A stretch of DNA of 64,000 bases from Crocinitomicaceae bacterium (GTDB lineage: Bacteria; Bacteroidota; Bacteroidia; Flavobacteriales_D; Crocinitomicaceae), in the NCBI GenBank assembly GCA_018402525.1, contig JAGYIR010000010.1, positions 310,001 through 374,000 on the forward strand, written 5' to 3'. Position numbers and translations under genes: made by a program. The notes beneath the pieces are model-generated. The model saw nothing but the letters and a program-made list of their open reading frames with translations, searched no databases and was not told the DNA's origin. How positions within the stretch are numbered: position 1 is the stretch's first letter; the number at the start of each line of letters is the position of its first letter. This document shows positions 26,799 through 38,000 of the stretch, piece after piece.

Positions 26799-28412
26799 CT
26801 AGTTTTGTATTGCAACTCTTTTGGTAGTTTGAACTCCATTGTTAGTGAGTTGCAATAAATACGTTCCTGTTGAGGCATTCGAAAGGTCCACGATGATGTG
26901 ATTTCCGATGCGCTCAGATGAATGCACTGTTCTTCCAGAAATATCTGTCACTGTCAATTGCGTTTTACCGACTGTAGAAGCGTCTAACTCAATTGTAAAA
27001 ACTCCGTTGTTTGGATTGGGGTAAAGATTAAATTCGAAAGCACTTTTTTCAGTGATGCTGGCTGTTGGGTTGAAACCGTCCAGTGTCACCAGTCCATCAT
27101 CATTTGGATCCAACCAGTGTTTTAGTTGATTCGTAGAATTACTACCTGTAGGCTCCCATGAATAGGAAACTTTACCGTAAAAATCAGGTGCACTTAAGTT
27201 AAAGCAAGATGCTCCGCCGCCCCAAAGTTGACCAATTATTCGTCCATTTTGATCGAAAAGTGGTGATCCTGATGAACCACCCTCAGTAGTGGTGTTTCTA
27301 TCCCATTCTACTTCCCATTGGCTGTTGGCTTCAGAAGATCCCATTCCATTCGAAGAGACTGCAGGAGCATCGTCAAAGGCTAGTTTCTTAATGTCGCCAG
27401 AAGGGTGATGCACACACATCGTTGTTGTAGGAATATCGTCTGAATTGTCCCAACCTGGAAAATAGGTGTAGTAATTCAATGGAACGGTTCCATTTTCAAG
27501 TCCTCCTGTTATTTCAACTAAGTGGAAATCGGAAGGTGTTCTTTTCGCTCTAGAAACAGCTCCTGAAAGCGAATTAAATGAAGGAGAGCTAGCTGGATTT
27601 GTGCATCCAAGTGCTTGCCAATTAAAACGGAATACCCAATTAGTAGGATTTGATCCACAGTGATTTGCGGTTAATACATATGGGGTGCCATCATTTTGAG
27701 AATTATTAATCATAGAACCTGAACAAAATCCATTTCCACCCGAAACTAACATGACGGCTGCTCTTCTTTGAAAATCCCATGGTTCGCCATCGGGACAGTT
27801 CGCATTCATGTTACATGCCCCTGAAGATCCGAAAGCTTTTTCTTGAAATTCTGTTGCGGTTCTATAACCGTGCGTGACTGTATTTATCTGCAGGCCGCGC
27901 TTTTCATCGATGTTGTTTGGAGCGACATAATACTCTACAATAGCGGTGTTTCCTGGAACAAGTTCAGTCCCAAGTTGTCCCTCATATAAGTGTTTAGCTG
28001 TGAATGATCCGAGTATAAAATCTTTTTCAGGATTATAAACGTATAATTCATTCCCCTCAGGTATTTCAACTTGATCCAACGTTAGGTTAATTGTCAGCGC
28101 TTCCTCACATGTTAGAACTAGCTGCCATAATTGCCCGCCATTTGCTAATTCACGCCACGTACCAGCGTTTGTCATGTTAAGCGTTACCTCGTTGTTAAAT
28201 CCAAATCGCCAAGGTCCAATTTTTGAAACCTCATTTTCTGCATCTTCAGCACGCAGTGCATCTAAATTGGGTTGCGGGAAAAAACGTGTATCGATTTGAT
28301 TTAAAACGGTGTTTAGTTCAGAAGATTTTGGCAGTCCTCCGTCTCCCTGTTGTGCAAAGCTCATCCCTGAAACTAGCAGGACAGAGAAAATATTAAGTAG
28401 TTGTTTTTTCAT
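26799..28412 (-). CDS. secreted trypsin-like serine protease with T9SS domain
   Basis: The preprotein has 537 residues and a clear signal peptide (MKKQLLNIFSVLLVSGMSFA). A propeptide or beta domain comes first (about 40-195, including LYVYNPEKDFILGSF). The chymotrypsin-fold domain carries H251 in VLTANHCGS, D295 in SDFHLVEI and S381 in GGSSGSPLF, the full triad. Paired cysteines around 200-255 resemble lysyl endopeptidase (Achromobacter protease I)-type enzymes. The C-terminal 80 residues (NLYPNPNNGVFTIEL to TKRVAIQN) are a T9SS type A sorting domain. It is predicted to act outside the cell. Lys specificity is possible but not shown. Confidence 0.9.
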   Translation of the reverse strand: MKKQLLNIFSVLLVSGMSFAQQGDGGLPKSSELNTVLNQIDTRFFPQPNLDALRAEDAENEVSKIGPWRFGFNNEVTLNMTNAGTWRELANGGQLWQLVLTCEEALTINLTLDQVEIPEGNELYVYNPEKDFILGSFTAKHLYEGQLGTELVPGNTAIVEYYVAPNNIDEKRGLQINTVTHGYRTATEFQEKAFGSSGACNMNANCPDGEPWDFQRRAAVMLVSGGNGFCSGSMINNSQNDGTPYVLTANHCGSNPTNWVFRFNWQALGCTNPASSPSFNSLSGAVSRAKRTPSDFHLVEITGGLENGTVPLNYYTYFPGWDNSDDIPTTTMCVHHPSGDIKKLAFDDAPAVSSNGMGSSEANSQWEVEWDRNTTTEGGSSGSPLFDQNGRIIGQLWGGGASCFNLSAPDFYGKVSYSWEPTGSNSTNQLKHWLDPNDDGLVTLDGFNPTASITEKSAFEFNLYPNPNNGVFTIELDASTVGKTQLTVTDISGRTVHSSERIGNHIIVDLSNASTGTYLLQLTNNGVQTTKRVAIQN

Positions 28413-28428
28413 TTTATATAGTTTTAGT

Positions 28429-29106
28429 TTATTTACGTTTTATACTGCAACCGCGTGGCGAAGTATCATTGTTCTTAAGTGCTGTACCATTCGTTAAATG
28501 ATCCATAACATCATACAAATAAGGGGTGGTTTCAGTTCGTTTACTGTCCCAAATATTGTCTATACTCCCCTTATAGATAAGCATGTTTTTCGCATTCAAA
28601 ACATACACATGTGGAGTTGTTTTTGCTCCAAATGCATCCGCCAATTTGGAGTCAACATCAACAAGGTAAGGCATTTTATAGCCCATTTTTTTGGCATGTT
28701 TTTGCATTGCTTCCAATGAGTCATCTCCCTCTCTTTTTGCTTCATTTGAATTCACCAACACAAGGCCTAAGTTACTTTCAGCGGCTTTATCAAACAAGTC
28801 ATTGTACTGCTTTTCCCACCCTTCAAAATCATCGTTACCCACAACAAATGGGCACGTATTGCACGAAAAAATGACCACGATGCCGTTTTCCTTTTTGAGA
28901 CTTTCGAGAGACAGTATTTGACCATCAATATTGAGCATCTCTTCAGAAGTCATAGGAGCCTTTTTCCCAATTTTAAGTTCTTTTTCTCCATTTCCTATAA
29001 TAAACGAAGTCAAAACAAAAACGGTTGGAAGGAGTAGTGCGGATCGAAATATGCGCAATCCTGCAAATCTACTTGCGATTAAACGATGAACTTGATATTT
29101 TAGCAT
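28429..29106 (-). CDS. thioredoxin-like (AhpC/TSA-type) protein
   Basis: The protein has 225 residues with an N-terminal hydrophobic segment (SALLLPTVFVLTSFIIG) that should send or anchor it to the periplasm. The thioredoxin fold holds VVIFSCNTCPFVVGND, where the CxxC pair sits at the expected helix start, then LVLVNSNEAKREGDD and the cis-proline segment TTPHVYVLN. This CNTCPF form is typical of the peroxiredoxin-like/TlpA-like group often paired with secreted proteins. It may be a reductase or thiol-disulfide factor; the substrate is not known. It sits 16 bp upstream of the T9SS protease gene, so it is probably co-transcribed with it and may assist its disulfides. Confidence 0.82.
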   Translation of the reverse strand: MLKYQVHRLIASRFAGLRIFRSALLLPTVFVLTSFIIGNGEKELKIGKKAPMTSEEMLNIDGQILSLESLKKENGIVVIFSCNTCPFVVGNDDFEGWEKQYNDLFDKAAESNLGLVLVNSNEAKREGDDSLEAMQKHAKKMGYKMPYLVDVDSKLADAFGAKTTPHVYVLNAKNMLIYKGSIDNIWDSKRTETTPYLYDVMDHLTNGTALKNNDTSPRGCSIKRK

Positions 29107-29146
29107 GATAATTGTTTAATTTAGGCATCCAAAATACGATAATTCC

Positions 29147-30373
29147 ATGAAATCTATCTTCTTTTTTATCCTTTTTGTTGCTGGAGCAGGTGTTCAAGCG
29201 CAAACGTTTGAAGTTCCAGCAGCTATTCATCCTTACTCTGACATTATTGAATGGAAAGGGATGGGCTCTATATTGATTAGCATGGATCCAGCAAAGGTAT
29301 CCAAGCAAGTCAACCTTACACTTGTCAACGGAGAGAAGAAGACAGTTTGGGACCAGAAATTTAATCCAAAGAATGACAAATACTATTACATCTCGAGTGA
29401 GAATGCGAGATATGTGTACTTTTTGGACAATTTGAATTTGGACAACGGAAAAGTTTATTTCAATCAGTTAAATTCTGCCGGTAACATTAAGTCGACGTCG
29501 GTTGCAATTGGTGCCGCTGTCAAGAAAATTGGAGTGGATGACTACAACGATTTGGAACTTATTAATTGCGTGGTGACGGACAAAGCTTTGGTGCATCATT
29601 TTAGGTACAACGATAAGAAAAACAAAACCATAGTAGAAATAGCGACGTTTATTACGCACCATAATTTCTTATGTTACGCTGTAGAGCTTGGCGCAATTCC
29701 GCTAGAGGCCTTTAAGAATGAGCATATTGGTAATTGGGAGTATATCGGTTTTACCGATGATCAAATTTGTTTTGCGGCGAGGGATTTCCAAAATAAGATG
29801 TCAGGCTGGAGTGTAAAGGAGTTTAGCTCGAAGGGAAAACCACTGAAAGGCTATTTTATTCCAGGCCCAAAGGATTTAATTCCTATCGAAAACATTGGTT
29901 TTGGGACTACAGGAAAATACTATTTGAATGACAAATACACCATTGAACGTGGTTTGTTGACGTTCATTAATGGTCAATTTTACATGGTTGGAGGTCAGCG
30001 TAAATCGGGTACAGGAGCTGAAATAACATTGTTTCAATTAAATGAGAATAAATGGGAAGAAATCAACCAAATGCAGTTGAATTATTTCATAGAAAAGAAA
30101 AATTTAAAACTGGGGATTTACCCAATGAATGAAGGGATTGGCTATCATTTAGATCACAATGGTTACAACAAAGTAAGTCTTATCGCTTTTAAGCCTCAAA
30201 AGGAAACTGCACACAACGATTTCACCGATCTGACGATTTTCAATCCAAGTAGTGTCTTTGAACGCAAGCAAAAAGAAGAATTTAATGTAATTTTGCCTGA
30301 GGGCTTGTTGGTATTTAAAACAAGTCAATTAGGAAAAGAAGGAGCGGTTACATTTGAATTGAAAGGAAAATGA
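29147..30373 (+). CDS. secreted protein of unknown function
   Basis: The protein has 408 residues with a signal peptide (MKSIFFFILFVAGAGVQA, cut before QTFEV). The rest is soluble, strand-rich and repetitive in character, with short blocks such as KYYYISSENARYVYFLDN, FNQLNSAGNIKST and ENKWEEINQMQLNY, which could form a beta-propeller or stacked beta-sheets. No cysteine motif, catalytic signature or T9SS tail is visible. It overlaps the uridine kinase gene by four bases, and that gene in turn overlaps the histidine kinase, so the three are likely co-translated. I do not recognise the family. Confidence 0.75.
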   Translation: MKSIFFFILFVAGAGVQAQTFEVPAAIHPYSDIIEWKGMGSILISMDPAKVSKQVNLTLVNGEKKTVWDQKFNPKNDKYYYISSENARYVYFLDNLNLDNGKVYFNQLNSAGNIKSTSVAIGAAVKKIGVDDYNDLELINCVVTDKALVHHFRYNDKKNKTIVEIATFITHHNFLCYAVELGAIPLEAFKNEHIGNWEYIGFTDDQICFAARDFQNKMSGWSVKEFSSKGKPLKGYFIPGPKDLIPIENIGFGTTGKYYLNDKYTIERGLLTFINGQFYMVGGQRKSGTGAEITLFQLNENKWEEINQMQLNYFIEKKNLKLGIYPMNEGIGYHLDHNGYNKVSLIAFKPQKETAHNDFTDLTIFNPSSVFERKQKEEFNVILPEGLLVFKTSQLGKEGAVTFELKGK

Positions 30374-30990
30374 TTATTGGAATTTGTGGTGGCAGTGGAT
30401 CAGGAAAGACAACTCTTCTCAAGAGATTATCTGACAAGTACAGCGAACTGAAACCGAGTATTTTTTCAATGGACAATTATTACTTGCCCATTGAAATGCA
30501 ACAGGTCGATGAAAATGGACATTATAACTTCGATTTACCATCGGCGTTGGATGAGGAGCGCTTGACACAAGACTTACACTTGCTAAAGAACGGTAGTGAA
30601 ATTACCGTGAAGGAATATCACTTTAATTCACCGCCAGACAAACATGTGCTGATTTCGCTTGAACCTTCAGAACTCATAATTGTTGAAGGATTGTTCTTGT
30701 TTCACTATGCAGGTGTGCGACAGGTCTTGGATTACAGCATTTTTGTAGATGTTGACCCTAGAATCCAACTCGACAGAAGACTTTATCGCGATCAAGAAAC
30801 CAGAGGTTACTCCCGAGAGAACATAATTTATCAATGGGAAAATCACGTTTCACCTTGCTACCAAAATTATTTGCTACCTTACCAAGGTAAAGCTGATTTC
30901 CGTTTTAGAAATGATTCAAACTCGGAAGAAGATTTTGAACGATTAGTGAAAGAAATATCGTTTAAATTTGAAGAAGCTAAAGCAATGTGA
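30370..30990 (+). CDS. udk: uridine kinase family protein
   Basis: The protein has 206 residues and a P-loop GGSGSGKTTLLKRL near the N-terminus, FSMDNYYLPIEMQQ (the substrate-binding Asp/Tyr block), FDLPSALDEERLTQDL and LIIVEGLFLFHYAGVR. The pattern FVDVDPRIQLDRRLYRDQETRG is the uridine kinase lid region. The role is UMP/CMP formation from nucleosides. Position is unusual: the start overlaps an unknown secreted protein by ATGA, and the stop overlaps a sensor kinase. A role for the pair in sensing or nucleoside metabolism is unproven. Confidence 0.88.
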   Translation: MIIGICGGSGSGKTTLLKRLSDKYSELKPSIFSMDNYYLPIEMQQVDENGHYNFDLPSALDEERLTQDLHLLKNGSEITVKEYHFNSPPDKHVLISLEPSELIIVEGLFLFHYAGVRQVLDYSIFVDVDPRIQLDRRLYRDQETRGYSRENIIYQWENHVSPCYQNYLLPYQGKADFRFRNDSNSEEDFERLVKEISFKFEEAKAM

Positions 30991-33900
30991 TCACTTTTTT
31001 CAAAAAATATTACCGTATCATTTTGGCTGTTGTGTGCAGCCTATTATTTGTTGGGTACTATTTTCAAACATTTTCCACCAATTACCAAGATCAATTCGAT
31101 CGTTTTCAAAAGCAGTTTCATAAAATGGAACTTGCATTGGACAATGCACTTCGTTATCAGGAAGAAGCTCTCGAAAAAGACATTAGTGAACAATGGAAAA
31201 GCATTAAGGATGAAAACGCCATTAACATTCACGTCTATCGAGGCGATTCATTGATTTTATGGAACACGAATCAGATCCCGATCATTCGTTTTGCTGATAT
31301 TCATTATCCTTCTAATGGACTTTTGCACCTTCAGAATGGTTGGTATTATGCCAAGACTAGAGAAATTGGTGATTATTTGGTTTGCGCATCTTTTTTAATT
31401 AAGCAGGACTATTCGTACAAAAACAACGAGTTAATCAACGACTTTTCCCCAGAATTAAGTTTACCCTTTGGAGCAAAGGTTTCGGTAGATTCTGAAAGTG
31501 AATTTAAAGTAATTTCTAAAGACAGAGGTTTTGTCTTTTCAATTCAACCGAATGAGTACCAAAGCGCTTCCGAGATGGAGTCAGTGGTCTTGATGCTTTT
31601 ATTGTTGATGGCGATTATTTTTTGGTTGATTTGGTTAACTGTCATGAAGGTGAAGTTACCGGTTAAATTTCGGTGGTTGATTCCTGTTAGTGTTGTCGCA
31701 CTTCATTTGCTTTCGTTGAAAAATAGCTGGCTAGGATTCATGCACGGCACGCTTGCTTTTGATCCAAGTTTATATGGAGCAAGTTGGTGGTCACCGAATT
31801 TCTTTGAGTACTTATTGAATATTGCCGTTTTTGTTTACTTGTTAAAGGAAATTAAAACACAACTAAAAAGATGGAAACAGACTGTGTTGAATAAGTATTT
31901 GTCACTTTTTTTATTCATTGGTACATTTTTGATTTGGGTCATATACCTTTTTATAACGAAGGGATTAATCGAGGATTCGTCCATTCCTTTAGTAGTTGAC
32001 AAGCTGTTTTCCTTGAATTTATTCTCTGTTCTTGCCTTTTGTGGATTAGGCGTTTTCTTCTATGCGTACTTTCATTTTGTGCATGCTGTTGTGGAGTTGT
32101 GCAAACGACAGGATTTGACGGGAGCTCAACTTGCGGTAACCAGTTTTATTGTGAGTTGTACATTCTTTTTTTACGAAATTAATTATGGCTATGAATTATT
32201 ATTTGCGGCCCTTTTTCCATTGCTATTTTACGAGTTGATTCTCTACTTGGTGTACCGCCATGTAAAGTCAAATCAAATGGGAACAGGAATAACGTTATTG
32301 CTATTGTTTTCTATTGTAATGGCCCAAACGATTAGCTCTTTCAATGAACGAAAGGAGCGAGGGGAAAGGGAATTATATGCACAGCAATTGATTACCGAGC
32401 GCGATATCGTTACTGAAGTTGAGTACGCCTCTACGGCTGAAAAACTAACCTCGGATAATTTTTTAAGAAAATTCATTGAAGCACCGCATTTTATTAGTGT
32501 CGCAGCATTTCAAGAGGGGATTGAAAGAAGGGTTTTCAATGGCTTTTGGGAACGGTATGAAATGAAATTCAAATTGTTCAATGCTGAAGGTGTACCACTG
32601 ATTGATAATCGAAGCGAAACGACTAACTTATATGAAGAATTACAGGAAATAATAGCGCAATCGGGACGGGCTTCTGAAATTGACTCTAATATTTATTTTA
32701 TTGGCGATTATGCAAAACAGTATAGCTACATTATTCGCCAGGAAATATTCGGCAAGGATTCTACCAAAGCAGTATTGTTTTGCACGCTTAAATCAAAAAA
32801 AATACCTGAAGAAATTGGTTTCCCGCGACTGTTGATTTCATCAAAGGCCAATGTATTAGAATCACTTGAAGCCTACTCAATTGGGAAGTATCACAACAAA
32901 AGATTGGTTACCAAATACGGAGCATACAGGTATCCTTCTTCTGATGAGATTATGTTGCCCGAATTTATTGGTGAAAAGGGCTTTTACGATTACGAAGGCT
33001 ACAATCACTATGTATTAAAGAGATCTGACAGCAACAGTGTTGTTCTCTCAAAGAAAAACAGAACCATCGTCGATTTTATTACGTCCTTTTCATATTTGTT
33101 TACCTTTTTCGGGCTGCTGCTGTTACCGCTTGTATTTCGCCTGAATTCTGAAAAGGGATTTAGTTCAACATTGACCCTGGCGTTGAAAATTCAAGTCGTA
33201 CTGATTACTTTAGTCTTTATCTCTTTACTGGCCTTTGGATGGGGCAGTGGAGTTTTTGTTAGTAATCAATACCATGAGTTTACCAATGACGTGATTCGAG
33301 AAAAACTTAGTTCAGTTGAAACTGAGTTGAATACCAAGGTCAATTCGATCGAAAAATTAACCATTGCAGAACATGGAAATACCATGCAGTTTTTGCTTCA
33401 GAACTTTTCAAAGGTGTTTTTTACAGACATCAATATCTATGATGTAGACGGATATTTGGTAGCTAGTTCTCGCCCAAAGGTTTTTAATGTTGGACTACTA
33501 AGTGAGCAAATGAATCCAATTGCGTTTAAGCATGTAAAACATTTGAAGAAAAGTGAATTCATTCAGACAGAAACAATCGGTCAACTCGATTATTCGTCCG
33601 CTTATCAACCAATTTACAATGCAAAGAATAGTTTGCTAGGGTATATCAACTTACAACATTTCGGTCAACAGCGGGAGTTTGAAAATCAGATTCAAAAATT
33701 TCTAGTGGCGATTATTAATGTATTTATTTTGCTTTTGGCAATTTCTATCATTCTAGCGATTTTTATTTCAAACTGGTTAACAGCGCCTCTTCGTATTCTG
33801 CAATCAAGTTTTTCTCGCGTAAAATTCGGCAAGCACAATGAGCAAATTAGCTATGAAAAGGACGATGAAATTGGTGCGCTGGTAAAAGATTACAACAAGA

Positions 33901-34613
33901 AGTTAGAAGAATTAGAATTTGCCGCTCAGCAATTAGCGAAAAACGAGCGTGAAATCGCCTGGAGAGAAATGGCGAAGCAAGTGGCACATGAGATTAAAAA
34001 CCCACTGACTCCAATGAAATTGAGCGTTCAGCATTTGCTTCGTTCGCACAATCCAGACGATCCAAAGAGTGCAGATAAACTAAAGGCTGTTGCGAATTCC
34101 ATCATTGAACAGATTGATGCATTGACCAAAATAGCCAATGAGTTTTCAACCTTTGCAAAAATGCCAGTTCCGAATGAAGAACGGATAGAGCTGGTACAGT
34201 TAATTAACAATGTGATTGAACTGTTCACAGGAGAAGAGCACATCAATGTACAAGTGACATCGTATGATGAACTAGTCTATTTATTAGGTGACAAGGATCA
34301 GTTTGTGAGGGTCTTTAACAACCTTATTAAGAACGCAGTTCAAGCGATTCCAAAAGATCAAGAAGGCAAGGTCGAAATTAGAGTGGAACAAGAAATGGGG
34401 CAAATTATGATATCCATTAGTGACAATGGTATTGGAATAGATGACAATCAACGATCCAAAATCTTTGTTCCTTATTTCACGACTAAAAATACTGGAACAG
34501 GGTTAGGACTGGCGATGGTAAAACAAATTATTGAAAACCACAAAGGAACAATCGAATTTGAATCGCTGAAAGATCAAGGAACCACATTTATTATAAGACT
34601 TCCACAACAATAA
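30987..34613 (+). CDS. very large NtrY-like membrane sensor histidine kinase
   Basis: The protein has 1208 residues and begins at a GTG that overlaps the udk stop. The order is: a first membrane segment (10-25), a periplasmic stretch, then a block of about seven or eight helices (roughly 200-450), a soluble region (450-690), two more helices (about 690-760), an extracytoplasmic sensor-like region, another helix (FILLLAISIILAIFI), HAMP, a HisKA helix with H1001 in QVAHEIKNPLTPMKL, and an HATPase domain (NNLIKNAVQAI, SDNGIGID, GTGLGLAMV). All kinase boxes are intact. No response regulator lies in the window. The combination of a multi-helix N-terminal half with a second sensor is unusually large. 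Confidence 0.9.
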   Translation: MITFFKKYYRIILAVVCSLLFVGYYFQTFSTNYQDQFDRFQKQFHKMELALDNALRYQEEALEKDISEQWKSIKDENAINIHVYRGDSLILWNTNQIPIIRFADIHYPSNGLLHLQNGWYYAKTREIGDYLVCASFLIKQDYSYKNNELINDFSPELSLPFGAKVSVDSESEFKVISKDRGFVFSIQPNEYQSASEMESVVLMLLLLMAIIFWLIWLTVMKVKLPVKFRWLIPVSVVALHLLSLKNSWLGFMHGTLAFDPSLYGASWWSPNFFEYLLNIAVFVYLLKEIKTQLKRWKQTVLNKYLSLFLFIGTFLIWVIYLFITKGLIEDSSIPLVVDKLFSLNLFSVLAFCGLGVFFYAYFHFVHAVVELCKRQDLTGAQLAVTSFIVSCTFFFYEINYGYELLFAALFPLLFYELILYLVYRHVKSNQMGTGITLLLLFSIVMAQTISSFNERKERGERELYAQQLITERDIVTEVEYASTAEKLTSDNFLRKFIEAPHFISVAAFQEGIERRVFNGFWERYEMKFKLFNAEGVPLIDNRSETTNLYEELQEIIAQSGRASEIDSNIYFIGDYAKQYSYIIRQEIFGKDSTKAVLFCTLKSKKIPEEIGFPRLLISSKANVLESLEAYSIGKYHNKRLVTKYGAYRYPSSDEIMLPEFIGEKGFYDYEGYNHYVLKRSDSNSVVLSKKNRTIVDFITSFSYLFTFFGLLLLPLVFRLNSEKGFSSTLTLALKIQVVLITLVFISLLAFGWGSGVFVSNQYHEFTNDVIREKLSSVETELNTKVNSIEKLTIAEHGNTMQFLLQNFSKVFFTDINIYDVDGYLVASSRPKVFNVGLLSEQMNPIAFKHVKHLKKSEFIQTETIGQLDYSSAYQPIYNAKNSLLGYINLQHFGQQREFENQIQKFLVAIINVFILLLAISIILAIFISNWLTAPLRILQSSFSRVKFGKHNEQISYEKDDEIGALVKDYNKKLEELEFAAQQLAKNEREIAWREMAKQVAHEIKNPLTPMKLSVQHLLRSHNPDDPKSADKLKAVANSIIEQIDALTKIANEFSTFAKMPVPNEERIELVQLINNVIELFTGEEHINVQVTSYDELVYLLGDKDQFVRVFNNLIKNAVQAIPKDQEGKVEIRVEQEMGQIMISISDNGIGIDDNQRSKIFVPYFTTKNTGTGLGLAMVKQIIENHKGTIEFESLKDQGTTFIIRLPQQ

Positions 34614-34621
34614 CACTTAAG

Positions 34622-34900
34622 TTATTTTACCAGAAGTAAGTAAATTAACATTAATACATCGATCGAAACGGCAATCACACCAGAGGTGATGATGTACTTC
34701 ATTGGCGCAACGGCAATTAATAGACTTAATGTCACCATTGTTGGAATAACAATTAGTGTTAATGACCAGACTTCATTTACAGCACCAGCTCCGACAGTTA
34801 ACCCACCAAGGCAACCAACTATCAAAAGAATGATAGAAATAAGTCCAAAACGATTGAATTCTACTGCATTTTGTTTTACATTTTCTGACATGGCATTCAT
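34622..34900 (-). CDS. small hypothetical membrane protein
   Basis: The protein has 92 residues and three hydrophobic segments: FGLISIILLIVGCLGGLTVG, LTLIVIPTMVTLSLLIAVA and VIAVSIDVLMLIYLLL. Only the ends are charged. It is convergent with the histidine kinase gene, whose stop is 8 bp away. The ATG at 34900 is used; another lies three codons later (MSENVKQ). No family is recognised. Confidence 0.65.
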   Translation of the reverse strand: MNAMSENVKQNAVEFNRFGLISIILLIVGCLGGLTVGAGAVNEVWSLTLIVIPTMVTLSLLIAVAPMKYIITSGVIAVSIDVLMLIYLLLVK

Positions 34901-35069
34901 TTTTTGATTTGTATAACAAAGTTGAGAAGTTCTATGTGCACAAACTATGATCGATTCTCAGTAAAAAACATGATATAAGTCAGATACAGTTGCGCATGAC
35001 AGGAATTTTTTTCACCGAAAAGGTCAATGTTTGGCAAAAACTGTTAATTTTAAGCAAAACTATAAAACT

Positions 35070-38000
35070 ATGAAAATGAATAAACTACTCTCCATGGGGT
35101 TGATGTGCGTGGTCATCTGTGCTCAATTCCTCAGTTATTCGCAAAACATTAAATCAATAAATTTCTCTAAAACGGAGTTGAAAAAAGAGGAGGCCGCTTC
35201 TCTAGGAACACCTCAAATTCAAGCAAATGAATACAGGGTTTTTCAAATGGATATTGAAGCGTTGAAAAACCAATTGGATGGTATTATGCATCGTGAAAAC
35301 GAGTCGGTTGGATTTATTGCACAATTCAATTTACCGCATCCTGATGGATCTATTCACACCTACAATGCAAAAGAAAATAGTACAATGCATGCGCAACTTG
35401 CTGCATCATTCCCAGAAATCCGATCCTACGATGCTTCGGGGGTTGATAATGGAGCTTTTGTAAAATGGGACATCACTCCTCATGGTTTTCACGCAATGAT
35501 TATGCAAGATGGAAAGAGTACAATTTACATCGACCCACTAATTAAAGGAAATTCTGATTACTACATTGTGTATGAGAAATCGAGCTTCATAACCAACAAA
35601 ACAAAGGATTGTTTGTTTGATAGTGCTGTTGAAACATTGGAAAACAAATCAGTACCAACAACGGGTATTGTAAAAATGTTTGGAACCTGTGAACTTAGAA
35701 CATATCGTTTGGCTATTTCGGCTACTGGTGAATACACTATTTTTCACGGTGGAACTGTACCCTTGGCCCTCGCTGCGCAAGTGACAACAATGAATCGCGT
35801 AAACGGGGTGTACGAGCGTGACATGGCAATTACGATGGTTATTATTCCGAATAATAACCTAATAATATACACGAACCCAGGGTCTGATCCATTTGCCAAT
35901 GGAACTCCAGGGACCATGATCAATCAAAACCAAACAAATACAGACGCAGTTATTGGTAATGGAAATTATGATATTGGGCACGTCTTTGGAACCAACAGTG
36001 GAGGTTTAGCCGGATTAGGAGTGGTGTGTAACAATGCAAATAAAGCAAGAGGTGTAACAGGAAGTGCTGCGCCAATTGGTGACCCTTTCGATATTGACTA
36101 CGTAGCTCATGAGATGGGACATCAGTTTGGCGCAAATCATACCCAGAATAATAACTGTAACAGAAATGGTGCAACAGCGATGGAACCTGGCAGCGCCTCG
36201 ACAATTATGGGGTATGCAGGAATTTGTGTTCCTAATGTGCAAAATAATAGCGACGACCATTTCCACGGTGTGAGTCTTGGTGAAATTAGTATCGAAATAT
36301 TGAGTGCAGGTCATACGTGTGAAGTGCTTACTCCTCTGGCAAATTCGGCACCTGTACTGGTTTCAACGAATGGAAATGTCACTGTTCCTGCGAATACGCC
36401 TTTTGCATTGACTGCCATTGCGACCGATGCTGATGGAGATCCAATGACCTATAACTGGGAACAGATGAATAACAATGTCAGTACTCAACCTCCGGTTGCA
36501 ACATCGACAGGTGGTCCTAATTTTAGAAGTAATCCTTCTTCAACAAGCCCTACTCGGTATTTCCCAAACTTGATTGATCTGGCAGCTGGCGGGCCTTTTA
36601 CATGGGAAGTTATTCCGTCGGTATCGCGTACGATGAATTTTAGAGTTACAATTAGAGACAATGCTGCTGGAGGAGGTTGCAACGATCATGACGATGTGAC
36701 TTTAACAACACACGCCGCGTCGGGACCGTTTGTGGTTACTTATCCCTCAGCTACTGGTATCGTTTGGGCAGGAGCAACGCAGGAAACAGTGACATGGGAT
36801 GTAGCAAACACCAATAACGCACCGGTATCCTGTTCCAATGTAAATATTCTATTGTCAACGGATGGAGGTTTAACCTACCCAACGGTCCTAGCGACAAATG
36901 TTCCAAACAATGGATCAAGTTTGATTACTGTACCAAATGTTGCAACAACCACAGCACGTGTAATGGTGATTAGTGAGAACGGAACGTTTTTCGATATTTC
37001 GAATAACAATTTTGAAATTACGATGGCAACGTTTGATTACACATTGGATGTGACTAATCCTGTTGTGAGTGTCTGTCAACCAAACCTTGCAACCTTTGAC
37101 ATAGAAATCGGTCAAATTGGAGGTTACAATGATGCTGTGAATCTTTCTGTTTCTGGTGTGCCAGCTGGAGCTACTTCGAACTTCACGGTCAATCCAGTAA
37201 CTCCGATTGGAACAAGTCAATTGATTATTTCAAACACAGCAGCGGCTGCACCAGGTTCGTACGTGCTTACAGTGACAGCGAACAGTACATCTGGGATGAA
37301 ACAAACAAATGTAACTTTAAATATTTCAGCAGGAAGTCCTGCTGCAATTGCACAGATTAGTCCCGCAAATGGCGCAACAGCTGTTAATATTCCAGTGGAT
37401 TTCACATGGGCTGCTTCGCCTGAAATAGGTGTGACATATGAAATTGACATTGCAACGGATGCAGGATTCTCATCCATTGTAGATCAATCCACAGGATTGG
37501 GAACACCAGATTACTCTTCGGGTGTATTCCTTTCGAATACCACTTATTATTGGAGGGTTCGAGCTGTTACAGGCTGTGGTCAATCTCCTTGGTCAGCAAC
37601 ATTCTCGTTCACGACTAGCTCTTGTATAACGACCGCAAGTTTAGATGTGGGACAAGTCATTAATAACGGATCGCCAGTCGTAACGTCCACTATTACGATA
37701 CCTGATGCCGGAACGATTAATGATGTAAACATCTCCTTACTTGATGTTTCACATGTTTGGGTTGGAGATTTGAGCGCTACGCTAACATCTCCAACTGGAA
37801 CTGTCGTTCAATTGTTCGATGGACCAGGAATACCGGCTTCTCAATACGGATGTGCTGGTGATAATATTTTAGCTTCGTTTGATGATGGAGCAGCATCGAC
37901 TGCCGCAGATTTTGAAAACATGTGTAATGGAACACCACCAGCAATCAGTGGAGATTTTCAATCTATTGATCCATTAGCAGATTTTATTGGGGAGTCAATA

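Noticed and set aside
35031-35069. Longer N-terminus of the giant metalloprotease from a TTG
   Set aside because: The ATG at 35070 directly gives a clean signal peptide; the extension would bury it.
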